From Heterobilharzia americana (lineage: Eukaryota; Platyhelminthes; Trematoda; Strigeidida; Schistosomatidae): DNA of 64,000 nt. Made by a program: the position numbers and the translations under genes. Each line of letters starts with the position of its first letter. Position 1 is the first letter of the stretch. Where the stretch lies: NCBI GenBank assembly GCA_944470555.2, contig OX104134.1, positions 69,248,678 through 69,312,677 of the forward strand, read 5' to 3'. The notes under the pieces were generated by a model. The model saw only the letters and a program-made list of their open reading frames with translations. It did not search any database and was not told the DNA's origin. This document shows, in pieces, positions 22,015 to 36,241 of this stretch.

Positions 22015-23705
22015 ATAAATAAATTTATTTGGAAAATACCTCCTATTTGTTGTATGAGTGTGTTTGCATGATTGCGCGTGCTTTCATGTTTTTCCGATTG
22101 ATATTATCATTATTGTGTTGTATGTTGAGAAAAATATATTTCAAGTACTGTAGACTCGAAATGTTTTTAGCTATTTTCTAGCAAAGTAACTTATTCCCCG
22201 CCCCTCTCTTTCTCTCCTATGTGTCCGATCGATTCGATATCTTCTGTGTTTCATGTAACCTACATATTGTTTTGGTTTTTTGTGACGACTCCATCAGACT
22301 TTTTATTCACATAATCTGGCGTAGAGATTGCTTGACGAAACAGTTCTCGTTGTATTGGAATAGTAACCCGATTTTTCTATGAATCTGAATCTGTTGGTAA
22401 CTTCATTGAAATAATCTCGTGTTGTGATAATACATACAAATACTGAACAACTGACTGACTGTTAAAGGGTAATAAATCGTCCCAATACTTCCTCCTGCTG
22501 TTAACATATGATGCATATTAAAATTGACCTACCTACTTCAAAGCAGGCACTACCATCACAATCATCTTCGAAAGTTACAGATTTTATTTAGAAAATTAAT
22601 TATAAGTTAATAAGCGGATAAGTGGGTATTTTCTAAAATGCTAGTATCTATTCTCTTTTGATGGATGTGTGGCATAGTAACTCCAACTTTGGCGTGGACA
22701 ATCCGGTAGCATCCTAAGCCGTCATCTAGTAAGGATGACTCACAATCTAATTTCAGGTTAACTTGCCTTATATCGTTCCGTCGTTGAATACAATCAAAAA
22801 GTTAAAGTCATTATTCAAACGTAGTTTTTCCAGGCGCTGAGGATTTTAGTAGAATATGTTTTCATCCAGTAGGTCACTATCTTGTTCTTGCTGCTTAGCT
22901 AGTCCATTAGCATAAAAATAAGTATATATCTTTGCGAAGCTAGCTTAATTTGATTGTATAATCACCAGCATATTGATACATTTTAATACATAGATCTGTG
23001 TTTAGTTCCTATCTCAAAGCGTTAAATGATAGCAGTTACAAATTAAGAACACCGTCTTGTCTACTGTAATCCTGTAGCTTTTAGTTAGTTTAAAAAAAAT
23101 CTAACTCAGAATAGAATTATGAATTTAACAAAACATAAAAACTCGTCAGATCTAATACACATGACTCCTGATAACTGCATTCATAGTGCTTGATATTGCT
23201 GTCATATTTTCCATTTCCTCGTCATTTGATAGTAAACTGAGAAGTATCGTATCTTTATTTCTGAGGGGAAAATTCGATACGAGGAATTGCACAGAATAAC
23301 GTCTACTAACAGCTCCGTTATATCTCTTCTACCGTATGATATTCTTCAAATTCTAGTAGTTTGTTACCGCGGTCTACGTGGGTTAAATATTTGAGCTCAG
23401 GTTGAACCTTCATCCATATTTTATTTGATTATTTCGTAGTTTCAGATTATGCAAGCTCTTCTGATGAACTTATGAAGGTATTTGTACGCTTGACATTTTA
23501 TTCTTTTCCGTTTTTCATTGGACTTCTTTGCACTAAGGTTTGATCGTAAAATCTAAGGGCTTTTTTATTCCATAGCTTACTACACTCTTGCCATTTCTGT
23601 AAATCTTATGATAGTATGTAGTCCGTAGTTTGCTATCGCTATTTTTGTCTTCTATTCATTTCTATTACAGGTAGTTGCATTGCTGGTGGATTTCTTTCCC
23701 GCATA
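22012..23705. other. Intergenic AT-rich sequence
   Basis: No coding motif or recognisable repeat. It separates the UBXN7-like gene from the bL33m gene. The stretch just before 23706 is pyrimidine-rich and ends in TAG, and may act as a splice acceptor for the next gene. Confidence 0.4.
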
Positions 23706-23706
23706 G
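23691..23706 (+). promoter_or_regulatory. Candidate splice acceptor upstream of bL33m
   Basis: TTTCTTTCCCGCATAG sits directly before the short leader TAAGTTAT and the ATG. The tract is what a flatworm trans-splice or cis-splice acceptor would look like. Which one it is cannot be decided from this sequence. Confidence 0.4.
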
Positions 23707-23714
23707 TAAGTTAT

Positions 23715-23915
23715 ATGTCGACAACACAGGGATTCATTAAAATCGTCATGGTTTTGTTAGAAAGCACTAGTGGTTCAGGTCATCATATTGTTGGCTTCCG
23801 TCCCCGTTTAGCTACTGGTCGGAAAGAAAAGGTGGCATTCGATCCACTTGTTCAACAGAATGTTCTATATCGTGAAGTCCACAAAATCCGTTCGTTGAGA
23901 AAAGCAGGACGCTAG
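23715..23915 (+). CDS. MRPL33: Mitochondrial large-subunit ribosomal protein bL33m
   Basis: A 66-residue intronless ORF. It reads IKIVMVLLESTSGSGHHI, FRPRLATGRKEKVAFDP and VQQNVLYREVHKIRSLRKAG, which follows the bacterial and mitochondrial L33 pattern: a beta strand ending in a Ser/Gly turn, the N-x-R/K-K central block, the Y/F-DP motif, then VLYRE and a basic C-terminus. The length equals that of animal bL33m. The zinc-binding cysteines of some bacterial L33 proteins are absent, as is usual for the mitochondrial form. The protein sits in the mitoribosomal large subunit near the E site. The start at 23715 gives the family length. A TTTCTTTCCCGCATAG acceptor-like tract ends 8 bases upstream, which would suit cis- or spliced-leader trans-splicing. 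AATAAA follows at 23955. Confidence 0.82.
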   Translation: MSTTQGFIKIVMVLLESTSGSGHHIVGFRPRLATGRKEKVAFDPLVQQNVLYREVHKIRSLRKAGR

Positions 23916-23954
23916 TTTTTCTATGATGTGCTGTATTTAGTGGTAGATTTTGTA

Positions 23955-23960
23955 AATAAA
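23955..23960 (+). promoter_or_regulatory. Likely poly(A) signal of bL33m gene
   Basis: AATAAA 40 bases after the stop codon, consistent with a very short 3' UTR. Confidence 0.7.
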
Positions 23961-24337
23961 TCTGTTTCACATTGCACAACCTCTTTCCTTTTCTATACTT
24001 CAGTTTATCATTGTATGTGTATGCTTGCTTTGATTGTGACGTATTTTGAAAGAAGAGTAAACACTATCAAATGAATTGCTGTACATCTGTCATACATACA
24101 GCGGCTCTGTGTACTCTATGATTAGAGTATGCAAAGAGGTTGGAAGTATTTCAGTAAAAGCATCAACGTTTTAAGAAACACTGGTTTTTATCCAGCAAGT
24201 TTGCTACCATTTGTAAGTAGTAACACACTGGTTAGTGAATGGTGATCTGGATAGTAATTATTACCAACGGTTTGGACATCATTAAGTAGTTTTATGTGAT
24301 GTAAAACACGAAGATACAGTATTATTTACTAGATTAA

Positions 24338-24985
24338 TGTAAGTGTAAAACTTGGGCACTGCGGTAGAATTTAATTTCATATTAGATTTGTTTATTTGAT
24401 TTATAACACACAGTTATACAGTATTATTTACTTGACGACGTTTCGAGCATAAATCATTGCTCATGATCATGCAATCAATGTAACCACACTACTTTCGACA
24501 TTTGCTTTTTACAGCTCTATTACCTCTTATTCTTTGTTCCGACGAACGAAGATTCAGTAATCAGTCTAAATCTTTATTCAGTGAATCAACACCCAATACA
24601 TGAAATTGAAACGACGTAACACCTATATCAGAGATATTGAAAATTTTACTACCAAAAGAAACAAAGAATAAGAGATGACAGGACTATAAAAAGCATATGT
24701 CGAAAGTAGTGTGGTTATATTGATTATATGGTCATGAGCAATAATTTATGCTTGAAACGTCATCAAGTAAATAACACTATATCACTGTGTGTTATATAAA
24801 TCAAATGAACAAATCTAATATGAAATTATTTACTAGGTGAGTAATGTGATTATGAGCAATAAACTGTGCTCAAAACACCATCTAGTAAGTAATGCTGTTG
24901 CAATGTTTATTGTTATGTTACATAAACTAATCTAATACGAAATTACACTTAAAATGCCTGAGTTTTACTCTTACTTTGGACATCA
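24338..24985. repeat. Foldback (long inverted repeat) element, copy 1
   Basis: Two arms of about 170 bases are reverse complements. The left arm (about 24377-24545) runs from TTCATATTAGATTTGTT through ACGACGTTTCGAGCATAAAT to CTCTTATTCTTTGTT. The right arm (about 24655-24826) runs AACAAAGAATAAGAGATGAC through ATTTATGCTTGAAACGTCAT to AACAAATCTAATATGAAAT. About 110 bases lie between. A further right-arm-like unit follows at 24830-24950. The outer edges also mirror each other: GTGTAAAACTTGGGCACTG on the left and, inverted, AATGCCTGAGTTTTACTC on the right. ATTTA flanks both ends of the inner pair, a possible target duplication. No ORF was found. This fits a non-autonomous foldback or MITE-like element. 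Confidence 0.7.
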
Positions 24986-24999
24986 TTTTTCGACATAAA

Positions 25000-26971
25000 A
25001 TTTCTGGGCTGTGAAACGCATTATTTTTTATTCCATGGACTAGTGATTCTGTTCGATGGTATAAGGTTAAGTAATTAGTAACAAGATTTGAATCAATGAT
25101 CTTATCATGGAGATTTGAGCCAATTAATTTTCAAGTCTACATTACCAAAATGACTTTTTATAGATTACAAATTGAATAATTTATCATATGAGAACCAGTT
25201 CCGTAGACTGACTTGTGATTGTAGGAAAACTATTGTATTTGTCAGTCATTTCATTAAGGAACTTGATTTTAAAATGTGGAATACTTACATACTCAGTCTT
25301 CTTCCTTTGAGTGTGTATTCATCACACACATCTGTGTTGGTATTATTTCTTATTTGTTCTTATACATAAAGAGCTTTTCGTAAACAATTTGACCTTCATT
25401 CTTGGGAAACTACAGCTTAATTTTTTTTATTGTTGTCCAGCAATCAATTTTTGTGCACGAATTGCTCTTAAAAATGTTATTTATTCACTGGAGTCGGCGG
25501 TTGATTTCGCAAACATAACACTAAACAATAGGTTCACGAATCACGGATGAAACTAGTTTCCTGTAAAGCACTAGAACACCTTTGTTGATGCAAATAAAAT
25601 TATGTAGCTTTATTCCGGAAGACCTAATTGTCGAATAAAGCTGAATTTCTAAATCGTATATGAATTCTCTTGTGAGTCATTGTTTAGCTTGGTATTCAAG
25701 AGTTTTCTGGAAATCGTATTAATGTAATTTCGAGAAATTTTTAGTTATAGTGACACCTTCTTGGAGATTTTTTTCTCTTGTTTATTAGTGAATATTATCT
25801 TACTTCATGGAAAAGAGTTAGCACAAATCGAACATTTCCGCTGTTTGAAAACTGTCATTATAAATCAAAAAAAAGTTTAATGAACTATGCTTTTTTGGCA
25901 ACTTCCTCAAGTTCCACATGTTTAGGCATAAGCATAAACGGCACGAGAGAATTCAAAACGATTAAAATCGTTTCATCAGAGAATTATTTTCAGCAATCAG
26001 GTATTGTGAAACTTGGAGTCTTGAGTATATTGTCAGCTACAGCTCTACATATTTTTCAAAAATTCATTTGTCTAAGCCCAATTTTGTGTTATCCTTCCAA
26101 ATATTTTTACTAACAATGATAAATAAGTGTGTTATGAGTTCAAACCCATCTCCATTACTGAAGTTTAGGTAGCCAGATAGCATACTATTCGTACATTAAA
26201 CACTAGGTACTTCGTGGGCAACAACAAGTACACCATAGTTCCATAGTCAGTATATGGACTATTTGTACCGCCCGAACACATATACAGAAGCAGGTTGTGG
26301 GTAATCTTAGGGTACCACTATGCAAATTTTTAACTCGAAGTTCAATCCAAATGGAACACCGTTAGGTGCTGTATTCTCACAGTTGCCGGTAACCAAGATA
26401 GATGCATATATCATTTATCCATCCGAACTGCTAGATCCTGGATGCACCACCGCTTTGAAATCGGGCATTTCTAACTCTCCTAGATATGCCTTCCATGTAC
26501 ACCAATCCAGTGATAGCATCTAACGTTCGCATTCACCCTCTGACTTTTGTCAAACCACCCCTGCCAACTGAAGACCTAGACAGAACTTTCCTGGCAGGGA
26601 CTGTGAACGCATGGCTGTAGAAGAGAAGCTGTTGAGAAGAGGAGCGACATTGTTCCATCCTCGGTCATACTAGGTCATTTTGTCGGGAGGCAGCAAGAAT
26701 AACCGCTCCTAAACAAAATTTTTCATTAACAACTTCACTAATATATAGGTAGTTACTGACTTTCAATGCGATAGATTTCATATTTTAGATAACATTGTTG
26801 AGTATTTTTCTAATATTTACCAGTGACTGAATTTTCACTTGCTTTGACTGTAGCGATGTTTTTTCTATCTTCATTTCAGTATTTAGAAAGCAAATGAAGC
26901 AACTATGTTGTTAACATACGTCCTTTTCCTCTGAATGCCAAGTATTTGGCTTATTTCTTTAAATTTCCTAC
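25000..26971. other. Intergenic or 5' region of the DPF-like gene
   Basis: AT-rich, with open frames up to 111 codons (25778-26113) that carry no motif. Around 26550-26720 the GC content rises and may mark an old repeat remnant. No exon matching the requiem family is visible upstream of 26972. Confidence 0.4.
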
Positions 26972-27266
26972 ATGAATTCGAATACACTCACATCAACTGG
27001 TAACCATCCCTGCATATTGGTGTCTACATCTACTGCTACAGCGACTAATAATAGTCCCATTACTGTTTCTCCAACTACAAATAGTACGGTTTTGGCTAAA
27101 TTAACTGATCGTGCCACTTATTTTGCTGTTGTTTCGGATACTTGTGCATTCAATCGTGATCTTTGCAAGACTCGATGTTCTCGATTGCCATTTCTGGACT
27201 TGGCCACTCAGATTTCACAACGACCTGCTCCATGGTTATATCATACAAATAGAGAATATTCAAGAG
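26972..27266 (+). CDS. DPF: DPF-like exon 1: start and requiem domain
   Basis: The ATG at 26972 opens a Thr/Ser-rich leader of about 45 residues. It is followed by [35 protein letters not shown] and [12 protein letters not shown], the first half of the requiem N-terminal domain with its hallmark RLPFLD. The donor is GTAAGA at 27267, phase 1. The start is the first in-frame Met with room for the domain; a further 5' non-coding exon is possible. Confidence 0.85.
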
Positions 27267-30200
27267 GTAAGATTATTATCACCATCCCCCATTCTTTCTT
27301 AGGAAAACTTAAGGTTTAATGTTGCTAAATATTCAATCTGATCACTGTTTAGTGATGGAAGATTATTTCGTGGGCGGAAAAATAAATTGTATTGGAACTG
27401 TTTTTCATTTGCAATGTAATAATAGCAAACCAACGAGAAATATTTTCTTTTTTTTGAATACTTGGAAGCATTAATAAGGTGATTAATAACCGAGTGAAAA
27501 GTTGGTGGAGTAAACAATAGCTTTGATGCATTAGTTAGTCAGTCTCCTTGCTTTCAATGGGTCATCGGTTCGCATCCCATTTCATCTACCTAGGTAGTAT
27601 CACTAACCATCATGTAATAGATGTGGGTCATTTTGTAGTATATGAGCATGCATATAGTTGCTGAATTACCTTCTTAGGGGAAAATAATTGATGCAAGCTG
27701 AAGAGCATACATTGAAGCATTCTTATAGTTTATGTATCAGTGCCACAGAAATAACTTGAAAATCCAGGATTTTTAGGCACTCGTTTCCTTTTTATGCTTT
27801 TAGTTGGACGCTGCGCACTACATGAATTTCAAATTTGCTGGCGCAGATGTCATAAATATGTAAAAGACTCATTATTCACTGATTGGTGTCCTTTGACTCC
27901 GTCTAATCATTATGTACTCGTGGAGGCACTGCAGATTTGGGATTACTTTGCTATCGTAATGATGTCATGTGACAATCTATGGTGAGAGGCTAGTCAACAC
28001 TTACAATAAAGTGAAAACCGCGTTAATAATTTAGACTGATTCAGAGACTGGTTTCTTAATAGTAAACTGATAATTAAAGTTGAGGAAAAAATGTAATCAT
28101 TTACTGTTAATCGTTTATTTATTCACAGGACTTTGGGTTGATTACATGTCGACTAAAACAAAACTGACGCTTCAGGTAGCACATAGTTGGTAGAGCTCAT
28201 GGTTGTTAGTTTTGTCGACTTTTCGTTTTTATCTTATCCGTATATTCTCCCATTTCTGTCATCGTTCACTATACTAGCTGATTATATCTGCTTAATTAGT
28301 GCATTATTGAACGTTTGCTTTCCTAAATATAGTACTCCGTTACAGGTAACTGCTAACATTTCACTGTCTTTTTACTATTTCATGTATTGCAGAGACACTA
28401 TCCAAAGATCCACACGTTTTCTTGCGATACCCTCGTTATCGATGGCATTTAGACCCCCAGTCACCGCATAAAAAGCGTAAAGCAGCTAATCAGCGACTTT
28501 GGTATACTTTACAGAATAGTCTGAAAGCGCTTGGAATTCCACCTGATTTAGGTAAGTTCTTGTATACGGATAATTTTTCCAAACGCTTCTTTGTATCTAA
28601 AAAACGGTCAAACTGTTTGTTTAGATTGAGTATGAATTCAGTCGACGTCTGCTCCCTCGATAAGGTGGTTAGCCTTACACATCGCAATGACCCAGTGAGC
28701 TATGCTACCTGGAAAATTTGTTCTTTAAGCTTTTATCATGCGAGAAAAATCTGTTGGGTATTACTGAAACTGAAAGCAGTTACCATCATAGTGTTACAAG
28801 TCTACGCCACGATTGATGTCGAAGAGCGAGGTTGTACTGCTGGGTGAATGAGGTTTGTTGACAGTAGGTTGTTTCCTGTGGATCTCTAGCAGTCTATGCT
28901 GATACTATCTTCCCTGTGGCAAGGGGAAGGGAGTAGAAAAGGTCAACGGTAAAAGCTGTACATTCTTCGTGACCCCTTTTTATTGTGGTATCATCGGTAG
29001 GAGTTTTTTCTTTCGTTTACGGACCAAACACAATGAAACTTAAGTCAAAAACTATCAAAGAGGCAATACGTGAATGGTTTTGACAGATTTTCTTTGGACT
29101 CAATTCTTCTTACCTACTTTCTTCGCCAGATACTGTTTATAATGTGGCAATGTTTGAAGTGTTAACCACAGTCATATCTGTGAGCACTCACGTTATTTCT
29201 AGCCACTTTCTACATGGTGGACTAAGGAATTTTTATCACATTTCTCTATCAATGCATCAACATTATCTTCACTTTTTTCCAGTTCTGCAACTAATGATAA
29301 CGATCTATAATCCGCATGGTATACTGCGGTTTTCTAAGTCCTCTAAACTTCATATCAAGACTTTGAATAGATGTAATCGTCAGCCATTTGGATTACAAGT
29401 CTCACTGGCACATTGAAACCTTAAACGCTTTCATCAGTCTGCATATACTGATTCCTTTTCCCTATATACATTTTTTTCTACCTTGTGTAACTTTTTTCTA
29501 TCCGCTTACTCCTTGTACGGCAACTTGGACTAATGCACTTCTTTTCAAGGTTATACATTTGTGTCTATCTGTTTTTGTACACTGTTTGTCAAATCTGCAT
29601 AGATTATGGAGTGGAAAAGAGAGCGAATTTTTAGACTAAATCCCTCCTGACAGTTGACTGTTTGACGGAACGACACAGTAAACACTGAGAAAGTTTATCA
29701 CGATCAAATAAACTTTCTTGACAATATTTTATCATTTTTGCAGAATTTCAGGTGACTTTTGGTTAGTCTTAAGTGATATCTTGTACTCATGTTCCTTACT
29801 ACTTATTTTTGCAGCGACAGGTAGATAAATCAACTTAAAACCTCGCAAAGAGAAGCCTTTGTGTTCAAGTTGTCCCACTTCACATCAACATGCAAACTAC
29901 TACTTCAGTGGCATAGAAAAGGAGTGTTGCTCTTTACCAGCGAAGTCGCTGTATTTTAAAAGCACCTCTCAATGATGTATTCCGCAGTTATTCTGACCTT
30001 AGTCATAGGTTATTCCTATTGAATTATTATAACTAGTTGAATACCTGTGGCTTCATATGGAGATATCATCGGTTCACCAACTTTATCTCCATTATTCTGT
30101 GCTTAGCTAGTGATTTGTGTTCATAGCATCCTTCTCGTAAATATCGGCATGACAGTGAGTTAGTAATTTGAAACTCTAATGCAGTTAGCTGTAATAATGA

Positions 30201-33200
30201 TATCCAGAATCATGGACAGCAGTTTTACTCAAAATGTTGTTACCAAAATTTAAAATCTATCATTGTGTGTAAATATTCACTGCAAATATATTTACAGTAA
30301 AGTTAACTGTATTTTCTAGCCCTAATCTCCTCTGTAAGAATGAAATATAATTATGCGTCATTCTGCCAATGACTTACGGCAAATGAACTGCGTTGAATCT
30401 TTGTTTCCCCCATTTTCGCCACTTACTCCATAGTGCCTATGCTATTTTAAGAATCTGTTCCTACCGTTTTCCTTTTTTGATAGAGAGTGTAATAAACTAA
30501 TCAACTCGTTAGGTGTGTCTTCACGAATCAGCTGATTTGTGATTGTCATCTTTCGAGGTAATTCATGTGTAAAACTACCCCTGTAGTTATAAGTTATTTA
30601 TTTTCCTTTTTCGCTTATTCAACCGTCATTGAGTGATAAACCTGGCTATCCTTCTGTCCTACTAGTGTTGATTAAGACTAGGCTGCTTTAAATGTAAGAA
30701 ATGAAGTTAAATGGTTTCTTTCCTTTCTATGCATTCGGTTATCTTTCCTCACTTGTTTTTATAAACATTGGCTTCATTTTTGAATTTCTATTTTGTATTT
30801 TGTTTCACATCTTTTTTAAAACCGTGGTACTAAGCCACTATTACTTCTCTGATTTGTGTTGGCTACCTTTTTTTGTAATGTTTGAAACAGTTGTAATCGA
30901 TAGTTAGAAATTCTATGGATGCTGTTTCTCAGGACTGGTTACAATGATGCAGTTTGATCGTTGTTTCTTTTTCACCAATAAACTATAATACCGTAACTTT
31001 GAGTAATTATGTCAATTCCTGTGTTATGTTTATGCCTATCCATTGTCTATTTCACTGCCATTTGAGAATTATTTGCCTTGTTCGTGTTCCTATCTTCTAG
31101 TTCCTGTTGTTACCAGACGAGCGTATTCTATCGCTGGACTTACAATCCCATCAAGTCTAGCTAACTACCTAGATGTTCTTAATCCGCGAGTGTCATCGAT
31201 CAGTTATGCAGCAGCGAATAACAACAATTGTAATACTCTGAATACTTCTACGGGTTCAGCCAACCGATTCCAGCACTCAAGTTCATTTGGAACAATCGTA
31301 AATGTTAACTCAAATTCAATTCCACGAAAAGTTTTTGTCATAATAATCATGGAGAATATACGTATGATACGACGATGACACTACATGATGACGAAGAACA
31401 TGATTTTACTGTCAGCGATCGAAGTCAGGATAGTGAGTGCTTTCTAAATGGTCGTCTTGGAGGTGGCGGTGATGGGGATGACAGTACACAACCATTTGAT
31501 GGATTAATTACAGCAAATAAGCGAATGAATGGCACCAAGCTAAACTCAGATGATTTCAACATATCTGATCGTAAAGATATACAGGACGATAGTAGAGATA
31601 CCAATCATGCCAACAATAGTAAGCATACCATGTCAAACAAATCGGATTATTGTAAAACGTATGATTTAGACAATGTGTCTGAAGATGGTGATGATGAGAA
31701 CGGAGAATATAATGAAGATGATAACGGAGAGGATGGAGAAGATATGGATGATGATGACTGCAATGATACTGAATGGCTCTCTGAACGTCGTCGCCGAGGG
31801 GGAGGAAATGGAAATTTACTAAGTTGTGGTTCCGGAGATGGTGGTGTTAATGCTGATGGTAGCAGGAGAAGAGGTAAAACACGATCTGTGTATTCACTGA
31901 AAGTAGCCAAACTCAATCGGAAAATCGTTAATCAGAAAGCTAGTCGTTCGTCTCAAGCCTTTCCTATGCTTGCTAATCGTTTGGGAGGCAGAAAATTCAC
32001 TAAGAGCCATTTGGGTAGACCGTTTGCTGGTCGATTACGAGTAAGGTTTTAAACACTTTTTTCTCTAATTCTAGGTTTGTTTTTGCATAACTTACTCTTA
32101 TTTAACGGTGGTTTGGTATTCTCTGAAATAAGTTAAGACAAAGCCGAATCACCACCATCATCATCCTGAGCCACAAATATTTTCCACCATCACTCTTATT
32201 TAATGACATCGAAGTGAAACTTAGTCACTGTAGTAGATTGCAACTCCATTTTAGTCCATTTATTAGAAATTTCACACAGTGAAAAAGTATCGTCTACTGG
32301 ATAACGTTTTGGACACAATTTATTGTTGACATTCATACCAGATAACGCCACTACTTTTCGACAGTTTATGCACTTCTGATTCTCTCCTTCTTTGCGATAA
32401 AGGCTGTCTGAGCTCAAAGCTTAACTTAGTCGAAATTAGTAAAATAAGAAATCCAGAGAAAGGCTAGACTGACTAAAGATATGCGTACAATTACATACAA
32501 TAAAGTGGGACAGGCTCACACCATTAAAAACTAACTTAGTTGGTTGGAGGCAGAGATTAATAGCCGAATTTTTGTTTGTCGAACCAACACATACATACAA
32601 TAGAAATGATTTATCATCTTTTCGAGATACATGTAAAATCCAACTATCCATATCACAAACAAGGAAAGACGATTACCAGTACTAAATCATGTCTCAATGT
32701 TGTGGAGTTATTTTGATAGGACTATAGACAGTAAGTTGTGTCCAAAACGTAATCGAGTAAATAATGCTGTTTCACTGTATAAAGCCTGCGACAAACAAAA
32801 CAAAATGAAATTACTCTTGTTTAACGTTAGTAGTTTTTGCTGTCTGATTGATTAGTGTTTATCGATGTGCACCATCATTCCCTAGATTTCAATGCTCCCA
32901 AAATGCTATCTTCAAAGTTACGCATTCGGCTATTGCTGAGTTATTTAATATTTCAGCACACTATATCCAGTACACTGTAATAAGGTATTATTTTCTTTTT
33001 TCTTACAATTCTAAACGTAGTTTTCATTTTTATCAGCATCGTTACGATTACTACTAAATAATTGGCCAGTATCCTCATTTCTGTCAAACAGCTGTTCTTT
33101 GCGACTTAAGCTGCTGTGTATTAGCGTCTAAACTTGTCAATTCATTCTGGGTGTGTTTCTAAAAATCTTCATCCAACCTATTTTTCGATCGTGATCCAGC

Positions 33201-36185
33201 CCCTTCCTTATGATGGTTGCCAGAATTGCTATTTTTGATCGGTTAATTTTAGATTCCTAGTTTTATGCAAACCCGCGATTATATACCAGATAGCCACCAA
33301 ACTCACTCCTATCTCATTTTACAGTTGCACTTACAAAACGTTTTATGTCAGAAGTAACACCTGTGAAATAAGTGTCGTCATATGGCACAAAAAAGTAGTC
33401 TTATATCCATTGATAAGCGTTTATCCGCTGATTACTTACAGTCCCATCACCACTTATCAATTATTGTCTGTCTGATATATTATATTATCAGTGGAGTTGT
33501 TAAACAGTTTCTAAGGCGCGCTACTACTACTAATAATAATAATTCACTTTATTCCAAACAATTTGTGGTACAATTTGGAATTCTCAGCGTGATATATTGC
33601 AGCAACAACAAAATATAAGTATATCCATACTCCTTTACAACATTTAGAAATGTTTTATTATAAAAATTTAAGTAATGTAAAGAATATTAAAAACAAAAAA
33701 ACTTTACAGTGTTAGTTGAATTATTGAAATGAGATTTTTAACTGTTACAAAGTTGATGTCTGATTTCTGTTCTAACACTTCCTCCCTCACAAAGTATGCG
33801 TGGTAGGTAAGGTACAGTCAAATTCGTATACTTAGCTGTACGAGCGTACGGTCTTGTGTAGTTTCTCCTTGTCCTCCTGAAAAGATGAATGGAGAGACCT
33901 GTGAATGAAGTGGATGCTCAGTGTCAGTTAAAATTTCTGTAGCTAGTTGCTTGCTGGAATTTAGGTGTCTATCAACTACAGTGTTGATCAGCTGAGCCAG
34001 AGACACACCACTCACCCTACTGACGTCTTTCAAAGTCCTACGCAACATAGCATAGTCCTTTTCTAGGAGACCAGGAAAGATCAGTGGAGAACAATATAGA
34101 AGGATAGGTAAAATGCAGGAATTAATAAATTGTAAAAGAAGAGGTTGAGTTATACGAGAGAGCCTCAGTTTCTTTATGTAATAAGTTAGACGAAAGATTT
34201 TTTTACAAGTCAACAAAACACGAGACGATCAACAAAGGTCAGAAATTGAACTCAACCCAAGATAGTTCACACTCGATTTTCTTTCTGCAGAAATATAATC
34301 AATGCAACAGGCGTCATGAGATTTAAGCAGCTCACACAAGTCTTGTCTACGCTTCAGGCTAAAATTAAAAGTCTGATATCTAGAAGGGTTTAACTTGAGA
34401 CCATTTGAGAGAGACCATTGGCCAACTACAGGCAAGAATTAACTTAATTTAGAGCAACTTAAATGAGAGTTAACTGGAATCGACACCGTCAGGTCATCAG
34501 CATACTTAATAAAATTAGTTTCAATAGAATAAGGTAAATCGTGCAAAAGAACGAAAACAGAAAAGAAAGTACAGCACCTTAAGGCATAGCAGCTTAAGTA
34601 AGCAATAAAGTCGAGCGCTTCCCTTTATAGACAGTGTACTGTTTCCTTTCAGAAAAATAAGAATACAGTCGCTTTTTAGCGAATGGCTCAGTATGAGCTA
34701 TGTCTAGCTTATTTAACGAGAGTGGTCTAGGAACAGTTAAAGGCTGATGAGTAATCCAGAAAGGCACAACGAACATACTTAACACCTTTGTCGAGACTAG
34801 AAACAATAATATGATGCAAGACAGTGGCTGCATCTAAAGTACCCCTCCGGTGTTTGTAGGCAAGCTGTTGTGAATCTTTTCAAGTTGTTATTCATCGTAG
34901 ACTGACATCAGTTGGAGGAACAATGGAAACCTGGGAGCACTGGACAGCTGTTCCGTCCTAGTATGGGGAGCTTCAGCAGTGCGCACCCACGACTCCGCCA
35001 GGGATCGAGCCCGCGACTTTCAGGTTCCGTGGCCAGCACGCTACCATTGAGCCACTGAGTCGGAATCCATTGGCCCATATTTCCAACTTCTGTCAGTTCA
35101 CGACATAGCGCAACCATCACCCAATGTCATCGTTGAGTAACTGTCCTCACGAACATCCCCTGCTGGTCACGACTTCTCATTGGAATTTCGGGAATCACCT
35201 CTCGAAGCTGGTCACCAATGAGCACCAGTTCAATTGTATTTCGAGGGGGTTGTGGGGATTTAGAAATATTTTCAAGTTAGTATTAGTTTTGGATCTCTGA
35301 AAACCATAAATAAAGGACTTTAGACATTTAAATACATGTTTATTAAAACTAGGAAAGCAGTTGTCCATTTGATTTTGGACATTAGGAAGAGTGAAATCAG
35401 CTTCCAGGCGTATGAATGACTTGTTTAATGCGCAGATATCCGAACAAACTTCTTTTGTCATCTGTTTTGTACCGGAAAGTTCTTTAAATAATTCCCATAT
35501 ATTGGAAGAGTTTTTACACGATAGAAATGACTGGTTGTAAATAGTATTCAGACGTTTTATTTCAGACTTAATTAGTTAAGTCTTTTAACGCCAAGGTGAT
35601 CTCTGGTCATATATAACCTTCCCTTTTCTATTTGGAGCCTCTTGAGATGAGGAGAGGAAAATCTGTCGAATCTTATGCAAATTGTTTCAGCAGAGCAGCA
35701 GCTATCAAGACAGAACCTGAGATAGCTTGTGATATTGGTGATAGTGTTGTCTAAAACTTCATCAGCAAATATATCCCAGTCTGTTTCTATAAGCATGCTT
35801 CTGAAACGTAATATATTCTCCTGTAAAAAGCATCTGTATTGAACTTTCCTGGAAAGGTATCCGAAAGCTTTCTTGTGTAATTTGCCGTACACTTTAGGCA
35901 AAACACGAACAATGCAGTGGTCAGAATTTAGCAGCGGAGCCCGTTTACAGGCTTCATATATTGCTAGGTTCATTTGTAAATACTAAGTCTAGAGTGTTGT
36001 CAAGACGAGTGGAAAAGTTAACCATATTTTTGTGACCCAATGATACTAGAAAACTACAGTCACATAAGTTGAAATCTCCACGGACTATAGACAAGGAGTT
36101 ACCCAGAACCGGAACAGCAAATTCTGTGAATTCATCAGCAAAAGTTGACCAATTTGAGAAACTGCAGTCAGGTGTGACATAAATG

Positions 36186-36241
<56 letters not shown>

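Noticed and set aside
26320..26523. 67-codon frame as an upstream DPF exon
   Set aside because: No match to the requiem family, and no donor in a phase that fits exon 1, which has its own start codon.
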